A stretch of 64,000 nucleotides of DNA from Teratosphaeria epicoccoides (Eukaryota > Ascomycota > Dothideomycetes > Mycosphaerellales > Teratosphaeriaceae). A program made the translations under genes and the position numbers. Positions 11,039 through 21,339 of this stretch are shown here, in pieces (within the stretch, counting starts at the first letter, position 1; each line of letters starts with the position of its first letter). The DNA lies in contig JADDMT010000107.1 in the NCBI GenBank assembly GCA_021401465.1, positions 1 to 64,000 on the forward strand. Direction: 5' to 3'. The notes under the pieces are model-generated. The model was not told the DNA's origin. It saw only the letters and a list, made by a program, of their open reading frames with translations, and ran no database searches.

Positions 11039-12178
11039 TCAAGCCTTGGGCTTGCGACCCACCATCAAGTACATGGGCGTGAACAGCTTCTCCTTACCAC
11101 CAGCGACTAAGCAATCACCTGCCTCCGCCAAGGCATCAGCAGTCTTCTGAGTGCCCTTTGGAGCAAGACCCAAGGTCTCCAGCGCTCCAACAAAGCGATG
11201 GGCGATACCGCGCCCAATGTGCGTCATCCTCACAAGCGTCGGGAAGTCCCAAATCGACTGCATGTACGAGAGATCACCAGACAGCGGCCAGTACCATGGC
11301 AGCTCATCCGGCCTGTCTGCGAGGTCCTCGTGCAGCTCCAACTCGAAGCCAGCCGCCTTCATGGCCTTGAGCGCAACGTCAATCTTCTCCATGTTCGAAA
11401 TGCCATCGCCCTGCTCAATACCTAAACGAATCTTGCGGTGGTGCGGGTTGTCGTTGTCGTAGGCGTCAGTCATCAACCACTCGTAGACGCCAAAGACGCC
11501 TCCTGGCTTCAGCACGCGGAAGATCTCACTGTAGATACCCTCCAAGCTGGGCGCGTGCACCGTGGCTTCAATCGCATACACGAAGTCGAAGCTGTTGTCT
11601 GGGAAGGTCATCTGCATGAAGTCGCCCTTCACGAACTTGAGCTGATGGTCCAGCTTCTCCGTCTTCGCGTAGTGCGTTGCGCGCTCGATCTGGTAGTCAT
11701 TGTTGTTCAAACCGACAATGTCGGCGCCTGTGAACTTGGCGATCTCTCGCGCGGGCCCTCCGACGCCGCAGCCGACGTCCAACACTCGCGAGCCTTCAGT
11801 GATGCCAGTCTTGAGGGCGAGGTAGTGCTCGTGTCTTGCGATGGCCTGTCTGAACGGCTCGCCCTTGCTGAAGCGGCAAAAGTGGAAGGAGCCGCCCCAG
11901 CCGTACTCGTAGAGGTCGGTGGCCAGGTTGTAGTAGTGTCGGGTCAAAGTGGCATATTCGTCTCGTCGCTCTTTCCTGATGGCTTCTGTCTCTTCTGCCG
12001 ATGTCTTGTTGTCCCAATGCTTGAAGTATTCGTCCACGGCCTCCTTTTGCGCGGCGTGATCCTTGCCTAGCATCGCCACGAAGCCCTTGCGACCTTCGCC
12101 AGTCTTGCCATGGAGAGCTTTCTTGAACGCGGCATCACGGTCAAGGTCCTGTTTCTCAAGGGTGTAGCCGTTGGACAT
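11039..12178 (-). CDS. ERG6: sterol 24-C-methyltransferase
   Basis: Transfers a methyl group from S-adenosylmethionine to C-24 of zymosterol or lanosterol-type sterols in ergosterol synthesis, on ER or lipid droplets. Single exon, 379 aa, the usual length. The sterol-binding region I (YEYGWGGSFHFCRF, residues 90-103), SAM motif I (LDVGCGVGGP, 133-142), the acidic motif and GDFMQMTFPDNSFDFVYAIE are all present, as is the C-terminal sterol methyltransferase domain ending LMVGRKPKA. The start MSNGYTLEKQDLDRD is the family's normal N-terminus. Its 5' leader region contains a TGAT microsatellite. It is transcribed divergently from SLT11. Confidence 0.97.
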   Translation of the reverse strand: MSNGYTLEKQDLDRDAAFKKALHGKTGEGRKGFVAMLGKDHAAQKEAVDEYFKHWDNKTSAEETEAIRKERRDEYATLTRHYYNLATDLYEYGWGGSFHFCRFSKGEPFRQAIARHEHYLALKTGITEGSRVLDVGCGVGGPAREIAKFTGADIVGLNNNDYQIERATHYAKTEKLDHQLKFVKGDFMQMTFPDNSFDFVYAIEATVHAPSLEGIYSEIFRVLKPGGVFGVYEWLMTDAYDNDNPHHRKIRLGIEQGDGISNMEKIDVALKAMKAAGFELELHEDLADRPDELPWYWPLSGDLSYMQSIWDFPTLVRMTHIGRGIAHRFVGALETLGLAPKGTQKTADALAEAGDCLVAGGKEKLFTPMYLMVGRKPKA

Positions 12179-12195
12179 ATTGTCTTCACTCTATT

Positions 12196-12196
<1 letters not shown>

Positions 12197-12239
<43 letters not shown>
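12197..12239. repeat. (TGAT)n microsatellite in the ERG6 upstream region
   Basis: Nearly 11 perfect tetranucleotide units, starting 19 bp upstream of the ERG6 start codon and so probably in its 5' UTR. Confidence 0.95.
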
Positions 12240-12241
<2 letters not shown>

Positions 12242-12613
12242 GCTCTGGATTGAATGGACAGATGTAACTCCGTACTGAGGCTGGACAAAGAGCGACGAGT
12301 GGTACGAGCAATGGTCTGATATGTGTTTGCCGCCTCACCAACATATATCGTACCATGGATTCCTGCGATCCAGGAACAGGTCTAGCGCCTTGATGCCGAA
12401 TCCGACATAGGCAGCGTGACAGGGTCTGCCATTCATGCTCGTCCAGCCTGGTCGTGCACTGACTCATGCTCGTCTCGATGATTTCGATCTTGGCGAGTCA
12501 CGTGAAAGGCGGGATATTCATGACTCAAGATTTCAGGTTAGATCATCAACATCCATAACGGTCTTATTAACAGGAGACGTGTACCTACTTGGTGACGAGA
12601 GCATCGGCCCAAC
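12240..12613. promoter_or_regulatory. divergent promoter region ERG6 / SLT11
   Basis: The remaining 374 bp between two head-to-head genes. Start sites for both must lie here or in the microsatellite. No TATA box or defined factor site could be named with confidence. Confidence 0.5.
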
Positions 12614-13789
12614 ATGCCGCCTCAGATCAAGTCGGATCTGAACAGATCAGGATGGGAAACCACGGATATGCCGTCAGTCTGCGAGCGATGTCTGCCAGAT
12701 AACCCATACGTGCAAATGATCAAGGAAGACTACGGCGCCGAGTGCAAGCTCTGTACACGGCCCTTCACCGTCTTCCGCTGGAAAGCCGATCGCACATCTC
12801 GCCAGAAGCGCACCGGAATCTGCCTAACATGCGCGCGACTGAAAAATTGCTGTCAGCACTGTATGCTCGATCTCAGCTTCGGCCTGCCCATCACCATCAG
12901 AGATGCGGCGCTGAAGATGGTAGCGCCCGGGCCGCAGTCGGAGGTCAACAGAGAATATTTTGCGCAGAACAACGAGCGGGAAATCGAGGAAGGTAGAGGG
13001 CTAGAGGGTTATGATAAGACGGATGAGAAGGCCAGAGATCTATTGCGAAGATTGGCAAGCTCGGAACCATACTACAAGAAGCAGCGAAGATTGGAGCAAG
13101 AGGAAGAAGGAGCAGAAGCCGGACAGATTCAGCCAGAGCGAAGCGAGAGCTCGAGCGGACACACACCTGGCCCTATCCGCACAGCGGACTCGAGAAGATC
13201 GGCGTACGGCTCATCATATGGACCGAGAGGTAGCACAGGGGCAATTAGAGGCGGCCGACCAGGCGTGGGCCCTCGAAAAGCCTTCCCATCAGCCGCCGCA
13301 CTCCCAATCCAGCCGCAGGACATTGAACCACCACCTGACCCAAACATCACGTCTCTGTTCGTCACAGGCGTCGAGGACGACATGCCCGAGCACGAAATCC
13401 GGACATACTTCACGCAATATGGTGCTCTGCGCTCACTCGTCTGCTCGCACAGATCGCATTGTGCTTTCATCAACTATTTGGAACGCGCGGGTGCCGAGAA
13501 GGCAGCCGCGGCATGCCATGGCAAAGCAATCGTCAGGGGCGTGCCGTTGAGAGTGCAGTGGGGCAAGCCGAAGCCGTTGGACAACATGGATCGAGATCAG
13601 AGGATGGCAAATGCGAAGGCTGGGAGGGCGACGCAGCAGGCGGAGAAGAGGGCGCTTGGTGGAGCTGGCGAGCGAAAAGCTATTGCTGCGACGGGCGAGG
13701 GTGGCTCGCAGGACTTGGGCGGGCTCGATGTCGTGGCGCCGCCGCCGGGGCAGGGCGACGTGGAGTATGCTGCTATGGCGGGCGAGTAG
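12614..13789 (+). CDS. SLT11: pre-mRNA-splicing factor SLT11/ECM2 (RBM22-like)
   Basis: Component of the activated spliceosome (NineTeen complex region) that contacts U6 snRNA and the intron. Single exon, 391 aa. The N-terminus has the family zinc-binding block: Cys at residues 23/26, 44/47, 70/73, 79/80 and 83, around CERCLPDNPYVQMIKEDYG and CKLCTRPFTVFRW. A charged linker and a Ser/Arg/Gly-rich segment follow. An RRM lies at about 244-320 with RNP2 SLFVTGV and RNP1-like SHCAFINYL, ending in the family's VQWGKPK motif. The first ATG of the frame is taken as the start. Confidence 0.95.
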   Translation: MPPQIKSDLNRSGWETTDMPSVCERCLPDNPYVQMIKEDYGAECKLCTRPFTVFRWKADRTSRQKRTGICLTCARLKNCCQHCMLDLSFGLPITIRDAALKMVAPGPQSEVNREYFAQNNEREIEEGRGLEGYDKTDEKARDLLRRLASSEPYYKKQRRLEQEEEGAEAGQIQPERSESSSGHTPGPIRTADSRRSAYGSSYGPRGSTGAIRGGRPGVGPRKAFPSAAALPIQPQDIEPPPDPNITSLFVTGVEDDMPEHEIRTYFTQYGALRSLVCSHRSHCAFINYLERAGAEKAAAACHGKAIVRGVPLRVQWGKPKPLDNMDRDQRMANAKAGRATQQAEKRALGGAGERKAIAATGEGGSQDLGGLDVVAPPPGQGDVEYAAMAGE

Positions 13790-14414
13790 AGATGCAGTCG
13801 AGGTTGGAATTATCGCTGTGGTTTAGCGTGGCGTTGGTGCCGTCTAGGAAAGAAATTATTGCGGGACCATGAACATGAGCTAGGCTGAAAGCCTACCCGC
13901 TCACAAGTGACACAATCTACGTCACTTCACTCCCTTCTGGTCTCCAGTCTCATCCTTATTCAGGTCTGTCAAGACGACTGAGGACCACTTTGACCTAATT
14001 TGCCGAGCGTGATAGCTCCCTGCTGCTGCTCCGCTAGTATTCTCTGCCTCGTCTTCAGTCACGTTCCTTCTCAGCGATCCGGCTCAGCATCCATCTCACC
14101 CACCTGACCTCGCTCTTTCCTCATCGTTGACCATGCAGTAGATGAGCGGTACGAGCCTTGACGCCGCCGCAGCGACAGAATCGATGACGCCTGCACCGCC
14201 TTCCCCGCAGCATGATGCTTGAGGTCCTTCTTCCCAGGTAGCCACGTTGTCCCGCTGCTCCGGACGCCCGCCCCAAACATGCTGAAGCTGATCATAGCCT
14301 GTGACGTCGTAAATCTATACCCGCCGATGCCACTCCGTCAAGACGTCTCCTCATAACGATCTTCCTACCACGCTGATCGCCACGACCCGTCCTCTCACCG
14401 TCCAAGTACCCGTC
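13790..14414. other. intergenic, 3' ends of SLT11 and COA1 converge
   Basis: 625 bp. Only short frames with no recognisable motif (for example minus 14071-14295). Nothing else seen. Confidence 0.5.
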
Positions 14415-15065
14415 TCAAGTCCTCTCCGCTGTCTCCTGCTGGAACGGGTCCCTCCCCGCCGCTTCCAACAACGAAATCTTCTCCCCACTCCCCTCCGGCT
14501 CCAGACTCCACTCCAAAGTCTCGAACTGCATCACACACAAAAAGTCAGCCTGGATTCATCCCTCCAAGCAAATCAAACCAAATCCGGGGGGGAAAAGACT
14601 CACATATCCCCCCCTCCTCGCCCTCAAACTCCTGAACCTCATCAACCCCATGCCCCTCGTCCCCTTAACCCAAAACCGAATATCAATCCGCCCATGCAAC
14701 TGGTTCAACTCCCCCCTGATCCACGGCACCTGGCTCGCAAAGTAGATGTTATCGCCGAGCACCTCTCTCGCTTTCGGCGACGTCCTCAGCGCATACAGCG
14801 TGCTGCTGACAACTGAGGAGTTGGTTTTCTGGTAGTTAAAGATCGCGAGAGCGGAGACCGTCATGAGGGCGGCGAAGAGCGGGAGCGTGCGTTGCCAGCG
14901 GAAGGTGGAGTGGCTGAGCGGGGGCAGGGCGCGGTCGGCGCGGCGTGTCATGAGGGGACCGGAGTTGGGCCGGGGGGCGGCAATGAGGGTGCGGTTTTGG
15001 GGCTTGGGTTTGCCGAGGCGGAGGCGCACGTTCTGCGCCTGCAGACGGAGGCGTGCAGGTAACAT
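14415..15065 (-). CDS. COA1: cytochrome c oxidase assembly factor 1
   Basis: Inner-membrane factor needed early in complex IV assembly (Cox1 maturation). Two exons: 15065-14604 and 14525-14415. The GTGAGT donor joins ARRGGY to FETLEWSLEPEG, restoring the conserved C-terminus (190 aa; yeast protein about 197). The N-terminus is Arg-rich and lacks acidic residues, consistent with mitochondrial import. One membrane segment (LPLFAALMTVSALAIFNYQ) follows, then the COA1 domain with NIYFASQVPWIRGELNQLHG and RIDIRFWVKGTRG. The identification rests on this domain and layout. Confidence 0.88.
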
Positions 15066-15435
15066 GGTGGTTAGTGTGTGGGTTTGTCAGTGTGTGCGAG
15101 ACGAGATGTTGGGAGGGATATGGACCTTGACGCGGAGGTATGGAGGAGCCAAGACTTTTAGCGTGACAGAGAGATGTTCGCATGGAACTTAGCTTTGCTT
15201 CAGTCCTGCGTCACGTGAAAACTGCGGACTCTCTGTAATGGACCAACGTTGGCAAATTCCAAATGTGAGGACGCAGACTACTTTCGCTCCATTTCCTCGA
15301 CTCTACATTGGCGCGAGGCGCGGAATATTGCACATCTGTTGTATAAAATATGTACAGACCATGTTATGGCTTCCATTCGCCCGGAATATACGCCAGGAAC
15401 GCCATTGAATATGCCTGCAGTTCTGATTTTTGCCA
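15066..15435. other. intergenic upstream of COA1, 3' of NDUFS7
   Basis: 370 bp with a weakly AT-rich segment around 15330-15440. No gene recognised. Confidence 0.5.
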
Positions 15436-16150
15436 CTACTTCCTATACCACATCCTCGTAATCTTCGTATGCCTCATTTTCTTCTGTAACTGAAAGATGC
15501 CAAACATCAGCGCCTCAGCTGTTGGCGGGCAACCCGGCACATAAATGTCCACTGGCACAATCCTATCACAGCCCCTCGTGACGCTATAGCTATAATGGTA
15601 GTATCCCCCTCCGTTCGCGCAGCTGCCCATGGAGATCACCCACCTGGGATCAGGCATTTGGTCGTAGACTTGTCGGAGCGCCGGAGCCATCTTGTTCGTC
15701 AAGGTGCCGGCTACGATCATGACGTCGGACTGGCGTGGCGAGGCTCGGAAAATAATTCCCATGCGGTCTTGATCGTAGCGTGGCGTGGAGAGGTGCATCA
15801 TTTCGACGGCGCAGCAGGCGAGGCCAAACGTCATGGGCCAGAGGGAGCCTTGGCGAGCCCAATTGGCGATTTGGTCGAGGGTTGTTCTGATTGCCCTGAT
15901 TAGCCCTATATCACCTTGTCTCTGGCTTTTGCTTGACGTACAGAGCGTACTGCATGACACCCTTAGTGCCTTCCTGACTCGGCAATGGCACCTCCCTGTG
16001 CTCCTTTCCTGTGATCGCCTTCATACTTTCTGGTGGCGGTGGGCCGCCCTTGACGAGACCTGGTCGCGCTTGAAACGGTGCGGCATCTCTCGGTGTTGTG
16101 GACGAGATCCAGGCGGCGTTGGCGACGCGGAAAGGTTGGAGAGCGGTCAT
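15436..16150 (-). CDS. NDUFS7: NADH:ubiquinone oxidoreductase PSST/20-kDa subunit, mitochondrial
   Basis: Complex I matrix-arm subunit carrying the last iron-sulfur cluster (N2) next to the quinone site. Exons: 16150-15942 and 15886-15436, with a 55-bp GTACGT..CAG intron joining MQYAL to TTLDQIANWARQGS. Product 219 aa. The cluster ligands are visible as the adjacent pair in GLACCAVEMMHL, the Cys in GSCANGGGYYHY and the Cys in YVPGCPPTAEAL. MTALQPFRVANAAWISSTTP looks like a presequence and gives the usual length. The frame extends 60 codons upstream to a further ATG, but that part looks non-coding. Confidence 0.96.
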
Positions 16151-16584
16151 GGGCTTGGCTGTTTCAATGCTGTTAATGAGAGACTTTTGGGGGGCGGTGG
16201 TGGGACCGAGATGGCGTACCGCGCAGCGACAGGGCCGTGGCTTGTCGCGACGCTGGAAACATGGTCGCGACTGGGGTGGTGGATTATGAGTAAAGAGAGA
16301 AAGAGGGTGTATGGGCGTAGAGTACAACAAGCCCGAGGGCGTGGCGACGAAGTCGATGATCTAAGAGTTCAAGGCTTGCGTCTGATTGGCTGCAGCCTTC
16401 AGGTCGCTCTACCCGCACATCAATGCCAGGATACAGCATAATTGAACAAGGACGACGGAGGTTTTGTGATCGCCGGTCGTCTTACGGGACAAAAGGAGAT
16501 AACATAGTCTGGCTCTCTTCACATTACCTTCCTGCAGACGGAACCGCTTGAGGCTCGACCTCACCAACCTCACCATTCACCGAC
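16151..16584. promoter_or_regulatory. divergent promoter region NDUFS7 / TCA17
   Basis: 434 bp between head-to-head genes. No specific factor site can be named from sequence alone. Confidence 0.5.
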
Positions 16585-17208
16585 ATGGCATTCCGCTCCC
16601 CTTCCATCGCCGCCATCGGCATTGTCGGGCGCCACGATAACCCTTTGCACATCGCGCTCTTCCCGGCCACTGGCGGTGAACCTGGAACACTCTACGCTCA
16701 GACCCGGGACCAGCTTGAATATACCTTCATGCTGAACTCCTGCCTCGATATTTTCGAGGCTCGCATGCCTTCCAAACAAATCGGCCATGACTTCGGCCTG
16801 CTGCACGCTATGGACGAGCGAATCGCACTCTATGGCTGGCTGCTCAACACTGGAGTCAAATTGATTGTCGCGGTGGACATGGAGGGTAGAGCGACAGAGC
16901 CGACGGCGGCGAAAGGCTCGGTGATCACGGCTGGGCTAGGCTTGAGAGGTTCGGATCTCACGCCTGTATGTATCGTCTCACGAATCTTGTCCGCAAGTAT
17001 GATTTGACATTCTGACGGTCTTCATCAGGCTTTTCAGGCTTTGCAGACGGCGTATATCAGGCTGCTACGGAATCCGTTCTACAATCCAGACGACCATGAC
17101 CCGAAACTTGCGCGATCCAGGGGTAGTCTGGAGATCAGGAGTCCGCGATTCATCCAGGAAGTCGAGAGGATCGGCAAAGCATGGCGACCGGGTATCACCT
17201 CGCTATGA
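16585..17208 (+). CDS. TCA17: TRAPP-associated sedlin-fold protein (TRAPPC2L/Tca17)
   Basis: Small longin/sedlin-fold subunit associated with the TRAPP tethering complexes at the Golgi. Exons 16585-16965 and 17029-17208 with a GTATGT..CAG intron; 186 aa. Visible family features: a strand-rich start (IAAIGIVGRHDNPLHIALF), a middle with YTFMLNSCLDIFEAR and DFGLLHAMDERIALYGWLLNTGVKL, and the C-terminal helix AFQALQTAYIRLLRNPFYNPD. The C-terminal tail past the helix is longer than in the yeast protein. Distinction from Trs20 rests on the NPFYNPD-type C-terminus, so Tca17/TRAPPC2L is favoured. Confidence 0.9.
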
Positions 17209-17295
17209 TGTCTTCACGTACGGGTTACCACACAACAAATATGGACCGCCCGAGATCCGCCTTATCCTGCTGACTGTCCTGATCCTTTGTGAGCA

Positions 17296-17694
17296 ATGAT
17301 CACAACAGAGTTGGAGTTCAAGCCTGTGGAATCGACTTGGTATTGGTTCGACAGCAGAGCATGCTGCTCAGATCAGCCACGAGTTGTATTTGTCCCGGCT
17401 CAGCTATACAATGCAGACCAATCTCCTGGCTACACTACATTGACTTGGCAAACATCGGCTCGCAACCAGGTCTCACATGCAGCTAGCATTCAGGAGGTAC
17501 TCAAAGAGCTCCGAAGGCAACAGCCTGATCACCATCTGACCGCCCGTAAACTTCCACCGGGAACGCGGCGCGTTACGGTCAACCTGGCTCCACTCCATCT
17601 TCTGGTCTTGCGGTCCTACAAAGCACGGCACCGACAAGATTACGCTATGACATCCAAGACCCTAATCCACGTCAATTCAGTAGTGGATCGATAG
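17296..17694 (+). CDS. hypothetical ORF downstream of TCA17
   Basis: 132-aa frame starting at an ATG 88 bp after TCA17. No domain recognised. The first half has a plausible amino-acid mix (STWYWFDSRACCSDQ, PAQLYNADQSPGYTTLTW), the second half is His/Arg-rich. It could be a small gene, part of a decayed one, or chance. Confidence 0.25.
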   Translation: MITTELEFKPVESTWYWFDSRACCSDQPRVVFVPAQLYNADQSPGYTTLTWQTSARNQVSHAASIQEVLKELRRQQPDHHLTARKLPPGTRRVTVNLAPLHLLVLRSYKARHRQDYAMTSKTLIHVNSVVDR

Positions 17695-17853
17695 ACCGAT
17701 TGCGTGACGCAGCAAACCGTCCTACAGCGCTGAGCGACACTGCTCTCGGAGGACCCTCGGAGCAAGGTCAATAGCAGAACGTCAATCTGATGCGGCTAAG
17801 CCTCGTGTCGTAGCTGCCACTGGATTTGGCTCTCAGAAAATCACTATATACTA

Positions 17854-20246
17854 CTATCGCACCCTGCCGTCGCACTCATCCGACTCGGCGACAACTCGGC
17901 GGCGAATCATACCTCCCTCACTATCCTCCGGCCCCGATACCAACTCCAACACTCCACCCTCCAAGAAGAAACTATGCCCAATCCAATTCCTCGTAGACGT
18001 TGCATTATCCGACCTCGCCTCTTCAATAGAAACATCCTTATATCCAGAATCAAACCTCACGTTCTTCTCCGTCTGCCACCTTCCCCGTAACCTGATGGTT
18101 GACACACCACTTCTCAAAGGACTGCGGCGAGATCAATTAAACATTCTGCCCAGGATTCGGAAACAATCCCGTAATCGCGGGCGTGCCGAAAGAGTCCATC
18201 GCAGCACTGTCATCGTTACCGGTAATCCCGATGAAGATGTCATGAAACAAAGACAGGATGTAGTAGTGAGCGCGCTTTGCACTCTTCGCCGGCCGGCCGG
18301 CGTAATGGTGTCGAAAAGCTGGCAGAAAGGCCTGTTCGTCACGGAAATACAGCAGTCCACTCTGGTGGAAATAATGCAGTCCTCGTATGGACTCATCCAA
18401 ATCACCAAGGTATTCGATCAAAGTCAACAGTCGATGTAGAGCCAAGGTTCTTCCAGCTGGTCAGGCCGCCACGGCCTCGCACGCTCCAGTCTCTGGCTCG
18501 TCTTCGGCGTCATTTCTTGACTGCCAGCGCAGGCTGTGGCCCATTCGAATTCTGGAGCGAGGGTGTGGAGTTTGAGGTAGAAGTCTGTGACGAAGATCTC
18601 GGCGTTGGAACTGCCTCGGGCGAAGCCTTTGCAGAGGCTCACGCGGCAGTCGGACGGCCAGCCTTCGTGGCGGTAGATGTCGATAAGGCTGCTCCTCATG
18701 AGGATTTGGGATGTCGTGTCAAGGATGGTGGTTGGTGAGTGGATGTTACGGAAGGAGTCCCTGTGGTTTTGCACGTTGGCGATTGATGGATGCCCATGTG
18801 GAATCAATACAGCTGATACGTACCACATGCAGTAGTAGGAATCATAGTATGGCTTTGCAGAATCCCAAAGAGGTTTTTCGCCCGAGTAGTCTTGCGCGAC
18901 TCCCGCTCAGCAGTATCAAGCGTGACTTCAGTCACACCGAGCTGATTCGTCCAAGCCACTTCAGCAGCAGTTTTCACGTCCCCGAAGTCGTATACAGGTA
19001 TCTCTTGCTCGGCAGTAGCGCATGCCTTCTCGCGACTGATGAGAGAAACGCCACTTTTGGCTAGGCGGCATTCTCCGTTCCACCCGGTGCAATGAACCTC
19101 ATCCAGCCGCTCGCAGGCGGAATATAAAGACTGGTATCCACACCGTTGTGCAGAAGAGACAGGTTCTTGGGTTCTGTGCCAGAGCGCGTATTGCTAGTAA
19201 CACCAATATCTCTGACCGTGGCTCCGCAGAAATCGGCGCAGATATGCAGAGTACAGCTTCTGAGCCCGAGACTGGGAGAAAGACCCTTGAGCCGGTGATC
19301 CCCGCCGGTGTATTCGTCAAGGGTTGATTCTGGAATCAGAGAGATCAGAGAGATCTGCCAGGATTAAACGTGAAAGGGTATCATCGCTACTCAGACTGAT
19401 TGGGGATGGGAAGGTGAAGCGGCAGAGGGCTGTGCGGTCCGTCACAGTCATTTCTCCTCGAATGCTTGTCGTTAGATTCAGAGAGAAATAGCCTGGAGTG
19501 GCTTGCAGGCTGCTTGTCACAGAGGGCGTTGCGCGGACGGTTTTAGGGAAGATGCAGTTTTGATGTCGTCATCTGGACAGCAAAGTTGTTATAAGAGAGG
19601 GACTAGGTGCATCGTCAGTCTCGAGAGTGGTTCGAAACGGGCTGGCTGGCGGTACGCACAGTCGCCTAGATTTGAAGACTAAAACGGGGTTGATGTTAGC
19701 TTCGATTGCGTTTGTGCCATGCAGTAGTAGTGGGAAGACGTGTATCAGAATGAAGCTCATTTTATCCCCATTCTCAATGTCGGTGGGTCTCCAAGGGTGT
19801 TTATCATCTTATTACAACTCGTGAACATCGCACTGTACTGGTGAAACCCACCCCTTCAGTCCCGGAGTCATGCTATGGCCGAGATCCTGTGATGTTGGTA
19901 GGTTGCTCATCGTCCTAGGCAAATCCACCTTGAAAGTGGGGCTTGTTGACGTTCGCGACGGTCTATGCCATCCCGAAGGCCATTGTGGCACGTTTATTGT
20001 GCCTATGAAGGGCTCGACGAAGGAAACGATTTCGGCGCCGCTTTGCCCCAGGACAAACGGCAGACCTCCCGAGTCACGAAATCCTGGTGATTGCCACATC
20101 TGCAATTCAGGTAGATGCCGAGGGAAGCAGCAGATGAATATCGAGAAGAACACTGTAGCTGGTCTATGAGCAGGCACAGATGATGGAGGGCAAGCCACAC
20201 TGCTGCAGGCATGGCGGGCCATGACACCCTGAGTCTTGGCCAGCAT
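17854..20246 (-). pseudogene. glycoside hydrolase family 92 alpha-mannosidase, decayed
   Basis: Pieces of one GH92 protein (fungal alpha-1,2-mannosidase-like, normally secreted) lie in order along the minus strand but in shifting frames. From N to C: GAEIVSFVEPFIGTIN (20036-19989), a following stretch readable only with frameshifts and stops (QGGFA, NITGSRP), ATPGYFSLNLTTSI and EMTVTDRTALCRFTFP (19520-19317), ISREKACATAEQEIPVYDF (about 19060-19000), SLIDIYRHEGWPSDCRVSLC (within 18828-18424), GNDDSAAMDSF and GLFPNPGQNV (before 18137), and NWIGHSFFLEGGVLEL (18117-17854). An apparently intact intron (GTACGT..CACAG, near 18826-18760) still joins W to DSFRNIH. Several frameshifts and nonsense codons mean no full product is possible. 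Confidence 0.85.
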
Positions 20247-20467
20247 ATCGGTTCACGACTGTATGCCTGAAGCTGCATGGAGTACAAAACTCTGCAGATG
20301 GGATAATGGAACCTTAGTGAGGAGACGCCAGTGGAGGAGAAAGGCTGCCCCAGTGGAATTGATCGGACGTTAGCGGATCGGCACGGTGCGTACGTGGGAT
20401 TCATGCACGAAGTCCCGTCGTGCTTCCTTCCGGGACTCTTGTCGCGCTCAGGGCCGATCGATGTGTT

Positions 20468-21313
20468 ATGGCGAAAAGGAAGAGGGCTGGCGGGATCCCA
20501 GGTAGCCATGTCAGAAAGACGCATTCAAAGTCGGCGCCTCCTTCCATGAAGAAGCAGAAGAAAAATACTGCAGCCCCTTTCAAGAAGCCAGAGCCAATCA
20601 TCCCATTTCAGGTAGAAGACAGAATACTCCTAATTGGCGAGGGCGACTTCTCCTTCTCGAAGTCCATTGTCGAGGAGCACGGCTGCTACGATGTCACGGC
20701 CACTTGTCTGGATTCTAAGGAGCAGCTCTTGGAAAAGTATGATCCGCAAGGCGAGGAACATGTAAAATACCTAGAGGGCGAAGGACAGACCGTCCTGTAT
20801 GCCGTGGATGCAACCAAGCTCGACTCCAACAAAGCTCTGAAATCAGCAAAAGGCCCGGGTTTCGACGTGATTATCTTCAACTTCCCACACGTCGGTGGCA
20901 AGTCTACAGATGTAAATCGCCAAGTCCGTTTTAACCAGGAGCTCCTTGTTCATTTCTTCAAGAGCGCTACAAATCTACTAGCATCTTCCGGGACCATTGT
21001 CGTGACGCTTTTTGAAGGCGAGCCGTATACTCTTTGGAACATTCGGGATCTGGGTCGACACTCCGGGCTGGAGGTGCAAAGGAGTTTTAAGTTCATGGCT
21101 GAAGCATATCCGGGCTACAGGCATGCCAGGACGCTGGGGAACTTGGAGGGAAATGGTGGATGGAAGGGCGAGGACAGGGAGGCGAGAAGCTATGTCTTCA
21201 AGGTCAAAGGCGCGGAGGGGAGGAAGGATAGGTTGAAGGCGATGGCGGAGGCAGATGAAAGGGGCAAAAGGAAGAGACGGGGGAGTAGCGAGGACGATAG
21301 TGAGGATGGTTGA
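20468..21313 (+). CDS. BMT5: 25S rRNA (uridine-N3)-methyltransferase, BMT5-like (DUF2431)
   Basis: Nucleolar SAM-dependent enzyme of the family that makes m3U in large-subunit rRNA. Single exon, 281 aa. A Lys-rich N-tail (MAKRKRAGG..., HSKSAPPSMKKQKK) precedes the Rossmann domain with motif I ILLIGEGDFSFSKS, VTATCLDSKEQL, VDATKL, the catalytic-region motif FDVIIFNFPHVGGKS and FFKSATNLLASSGTIVVTL, then EGEPYTLWNI. The C-terminal tail is acidic/basic. The start at MAKRKR was chosen over an upstream in-frame codon because it gives the conserved basic N-terminus. It runs away from the GH92 pseudogene. Confidence 0.93.
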   Translation: MAKRKRAGGIPGSHVRKTHSKSAPPSMKKQKKNTAAPFKKPEPIIPFQVEDRILLIGEGDFSFSKSIVEEHGCYDVTATCLDSKEQLLEKYDPQGEEHVKYLEGEGQTVLYAVDATKLDSNKALKSAKGPGFDVIIFNFPHVGGKSTDVNRQVRFNQELLVHFFKSATNLLASSGTIVVTLFEGEPYTLWNIRDLGRHSGLEVQRSFKFMAEAYPGYRHARTLGNLEGNGGWKGEDREARSYVFKVKGAEGRKDRLKAMAEADERGKRKRRGSSEDDSEDG

Positions 21314-21339
21314 GCTTTTGCAAGTGTAAGATCAACATG

